Assembly (NCBI GenBank): GCA_934394615.1
Contig: CAKRRJ010000057.1
Span: 1-15,364, forward strand
Source: an uncultured Lachnospiraceae bacterium
Lineage (GTDB): Bacteria > Bacillota > Clostridia > Lachnospirales > Lachnospiraceae
Length of the DNA: 15,364 bases
Direction of reading: 5' to 3'
The notes beneath the pieces are model-generated. The model was not told the origin of the DNA. It saw nothing but the letters and a program-made list of their open reading frames with translations, and searched no databases. The position numbers and the translations under genes are program-made. Of this stretch, positions 13,902-15,364 are shown piece after piece (the stretch's first letter is position 1; the number at the start of each line of letters is the position of its first letter).

Positions 13902-14702
13902 TTATTCCTGCGGCTCAGGACTGTCTGATCCCGTACATTTCTGCGCCTGTGCTTCTGCTTTTGCAGTCTCCGATTCACGGATCAGCTCCGCCAGATACTG
14001 CCGCTCTTTCTTCGACAGATTCGCGTCCTCTAAAAGATCCGGACGTCTCTCCAGGGTCCGCTTCATGGACTGCTGACGTCTCCAGGTCTCAATATTTTTG
14101 TGGTGTCCGGAAAGGAGCACCTCCGGCACGCGCATGCCCTGGTACACTTCCGGACGGGTGTACTGCGGATACTCCAGGAGATTGTCGTGAAAGGACTCGA
14201 TCTCCGCGGAGACATCGTTATTTAAGACTCCCGGCACCAGGCGGGAAATGCAGTCGATCATGACCATGGCCGGAAGCTCGCCGCCAGTCAGAACGTAATC
14301 GCCCACGGAGAGGTAATCGGTCACGATCAGCTCTAACGCGCGCTCATCGATACCCTCGTAATGGCCGCATAAAAATACCAGGTCCTCCTCCTGTGCCAGT
14401 TCCTCCGCGATCTTCTGGTTGAAGGTCTGGCCCTGCGGGGTCATATAAAGCACGCGGGGACGCTTGCCAATGCGCTCACAAAGTGCCTCGTAGGCATCGC
14501 AGACCGGAGCAGCCTGCATCACCATGCCGGCACCGCCGCCGTACGGAGTATCATCCACGTGACCGTGCTTTTCTTTGGTGTAATCCCGGATATTGACCGC
14601 CTCAATGGAAAGCAGGCCTTTTCCGGCTGCCCGGCCGATGATGCTGGTGTTTAAGCCGTCTAACACCATCTCCGGAAACAGCGTCAAAATATGATAATTC
14701 AT
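13902..14702 (-). CDS. trmD: tRNA (guanine37-N1)-methyltransferase TrmD
   Basis: TrmD methylates N1 of G37 in tRNAs that read CNN and some other codons, preventing +1 frameshifting. It is a SPOUT knot enzyme that works as a dimer. DDTPYGGGAGMVM (50-62), LCGHYEGIDER (111-121) and VGDYVLTGGELPAMVMID (133-150) build the S-adenosylmethionine knot, and Arg154 is present. Residue 169 is Glu (IESF) where the Escherichia coli and Haemophilus enzymes have the catalytic Asp169. YTRPEVYQG and the C-terminal tRNA-binding domain follow, then a charged tail (about 20 residues) that is probably disordered. An ATG further upstream at 14792 would overlap rimM. ATG at 14702 is chosen: it has GGAGG nine bases upstream and matches family N-termini (MNYHILTLFPEM). 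The 266 residues are only slightly longer than usual. Confidence 0.98.
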   Translation of the reverse strand: MNYHILTLFPEMVLDGLNTSIIGRAAGKGLLSIEAVNIRDYTKEKHGHVDDTPYGGGAGMVMQAAPVCDAYEALCERIGKRPRVLYMTPQGQTFNQKIAEELAQEEDLVFLCGHYEGIDERALELIVTDYLSVGDYVLTGGELPAMVMIDCISRLVPGVLNNDVSAEIESFHDNLLEYPQYTRPEVYQGMRVPEVLLSGHHKNIETWRRQQSMKRTLERRPDLLEDANLSKKERQYLAELIRESETAKAEAQAQKCTGSDSPEPQE

Positions 14703-14719
14703 GGTTTCTGCCCTCCACT

Positions 14720-15232
14720 CTACAGATCCAGAAGACCATCCAGAATGTGAACGGTCACAGTCTGGCTCTCCAGGTTTACATCCAGGATGCACTGCGGAAT
14801 AGCCGGGAACAGATACTCTTTGCCTTCCAGGCTCTCGATGACGTAGACATCGTTTGCGCCGGTCTGCAGGACATCGGTCAGGGTACCAAACTCTTTGCCT
14901 TCATCGGTCACGACCTTTAAGCCGATCAGATCGGTGATGAAATTCTCATTCGGAGCCAGCTTCACTGCCTGGTCACGGCGGATCAGAAGGTCTTTTCCTT
15001 TGTATTTCTCGATGTCGTTGATATTGTTAAACTCCTTGAACTTCAGGATGACCATGTTCTTGAAGAACTTAACACTCTCGATGGACAGCGTCATCTGCTC
15101 TCTGCCTGTATCAAGGATGACTGTTTTCAGTTTTTTAAAACGGTTCACATCGTCGGTGGTAGGGTATACTTTGACCTCACCGCGTACACCGTGGGTGGAT
15201 GAGATCACACCGACTCTTAAGGTATCCTCCAT
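14720..15232 (-). CDS. rimM: 16S rRNA processing protein RimM
   Basis: RimM is a 30S maturation factor that binds ribosomal protein S19 and helps the 3' head domain of 16S rRNA fold. The 170-residue protein has the N-terminal RimM barrel starting [22 protein letters not shown] (family motif GxxxxxHGxxGxV) and the C-terminal PRC-like barrel including [25 protein letters not shown] and [18 protein letters not shown] lies five to six bases before the ATG. trmD starts 17 bases downstream, the usual rimM-trmD pairing. A terminator-like hairpin separates it from khpA, and I see no promoter in the roughly 30 bases after that hairpin, so rimM is probably transcribed by read-through. Confidence 0.97.
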   Translation of the reverse strand: MEDTLRVGVISSTHGVRGEVKVYPTTDDVNRFKKLKTVILDTGREQMTLSIESVKFFKNMVILKFKEFNNINDIEKYKGKDLLIRRDQAVKLAPNENFITDLIGLKVVTDEGKEFGTLTDVLQTGANDVYVIESLEGKEYLFPAIPQCILDVNLESQTVTVHILDGLLDL

Positions 15233-15262
15233 CGTTTCCCTCCAAATTTTTTACAGATAGGT

Positions 15263-15300
15263 AAAAGAAAAACTGCCGCAGGAAAACCCGACGACAGTTT
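15263..15300 (-). terminator. Terminator-like hairpin between khpA and rimM
   Basis: On the minus strand AAACTG (15300-15295) pairs with CAGTTT (15275-15270), extended inwards by T-G, C-G, G-C, T-G and, after a mismatch, G-C pairs, with a TTTT-containing loop. It is followed by TTTTTCTTTT. The structure begins about eight bases after the khpA stop and ends about 30 bases before rimM, leaving no room for a separate promoter. Partial termination or attenuation is the likely role. Confidence 0.75.
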
Positions 15301-15307
15301 CTGATGG

Positions 15308-15364
15308 TTACTGTATATCTACAACAACCTTTTTTTCTTCTTTGGAAGCGGCTGCCTTGACAAC
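15308..15364 (-). CDS. khpA: RNA-binding protein KhpA, C-terminal end (partial)
   Basis: The last 18 residues, VVKAAASKEEKKVVVDIQ, and the TAA stop are present; the rest lies beyond the window. The sequence matches the C-terminal end of the small KH-domain protein KhpA (YlqC), which usually ends in a segment like RTVVKAAA..E.KRVVVEI. KhpA is encoded between rpsP and rimM in most Firmicutes, exactly this position. KhpA binds RNA, often with KhpB, and influences cell division and elongation in streptococci. The call rests on a short piece plus gene order. Confidence 0.8.
   Translation of the reverse strand, partial: VVKAAASKEEKKVVVDIQ

Noticed and set aside
14703..14792. Longer TrmD start at 14792
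   Set aside because: It would overlap the end of rimM, adds a segment unlike TrmD, and lacks the good GGAGG spacing found at 14702.

Overview
The window looks like a chromosomal core region of an anaerobic Firmicute of class Clostridia, most likely a Lachnospiraceae (Clostridium cluster XIVa) relative. The evidence is moderate G+C coding sequence, strong AAGGAGG-type ribosome binding sites, textbook sigma-A promoters with 17-bp spacers, the DUF512-der-plsY-gpsA gene order, and the rpsP/khpA-rimM-trmD-rplS-lepB-rbgA-rnhB-yraN order typical of Firmicutes. Every protein gene is on the minus strand except the PRPP synthetase gene. No tRNA, rRNA, insertion sequence, prophage or CRISPR array is visible.

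Layout, in the direction of transcription (right to left). (1) 15364-9634 is a translation and ribosome-maturation block: the end of khpA, rimM, trmD, rplS, lepB, rbgA, rnhB, yraN and pgeF. It is cut into segments: a terminator-like hairpin lies between khpA and rimM, rplS has its own promoter and a probable L19 autoregulatory leader, and a terminator follows rplS. (2) 8281-9489 (plus strand) is a long-form ribose-phosphate pyrophosphokinase with its own promoter. It converges on pgeF across a bidirectional terminator. (3) 8131-3716 is an operon driven by a consensus promoter: a PDZ/radical-SAM-like DUF512 protein, der, plsY and gpsA. It joins an uncharacterised iron-sulfur protein, a ribosome-assembly GTPase and two phospholipid-precursor enzymes. 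(4) 3679-1 is a branched-chain-amino-acid-type ABC transporter: livJ (lipoprotein receptor) as one transcription unit with its own promoter and terminator, then livH, livM and the first bases of a downstream gene (probably livG) from a second promoter.

The genes are ordinary housekeeping genes, and I found no convincing new multi-gene system. The interesting material is regulatory or non-coding. It comprises a roughly 200-bp hairpin-rich element between livJ and livH, a GAA-N2-TTC palindrome beside the -35 box of both liv promoters, a terminator-like hairpin and a tiny Leu-Val-Leu-Ile ORF at the very start of the livJ transcript, an inverted-repeat element after rplS, and read-through architecture in the rimM and lepB segments. 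One enzyme detail also stands out: TrmD carries Glu at the position of the catalytic Asp169.
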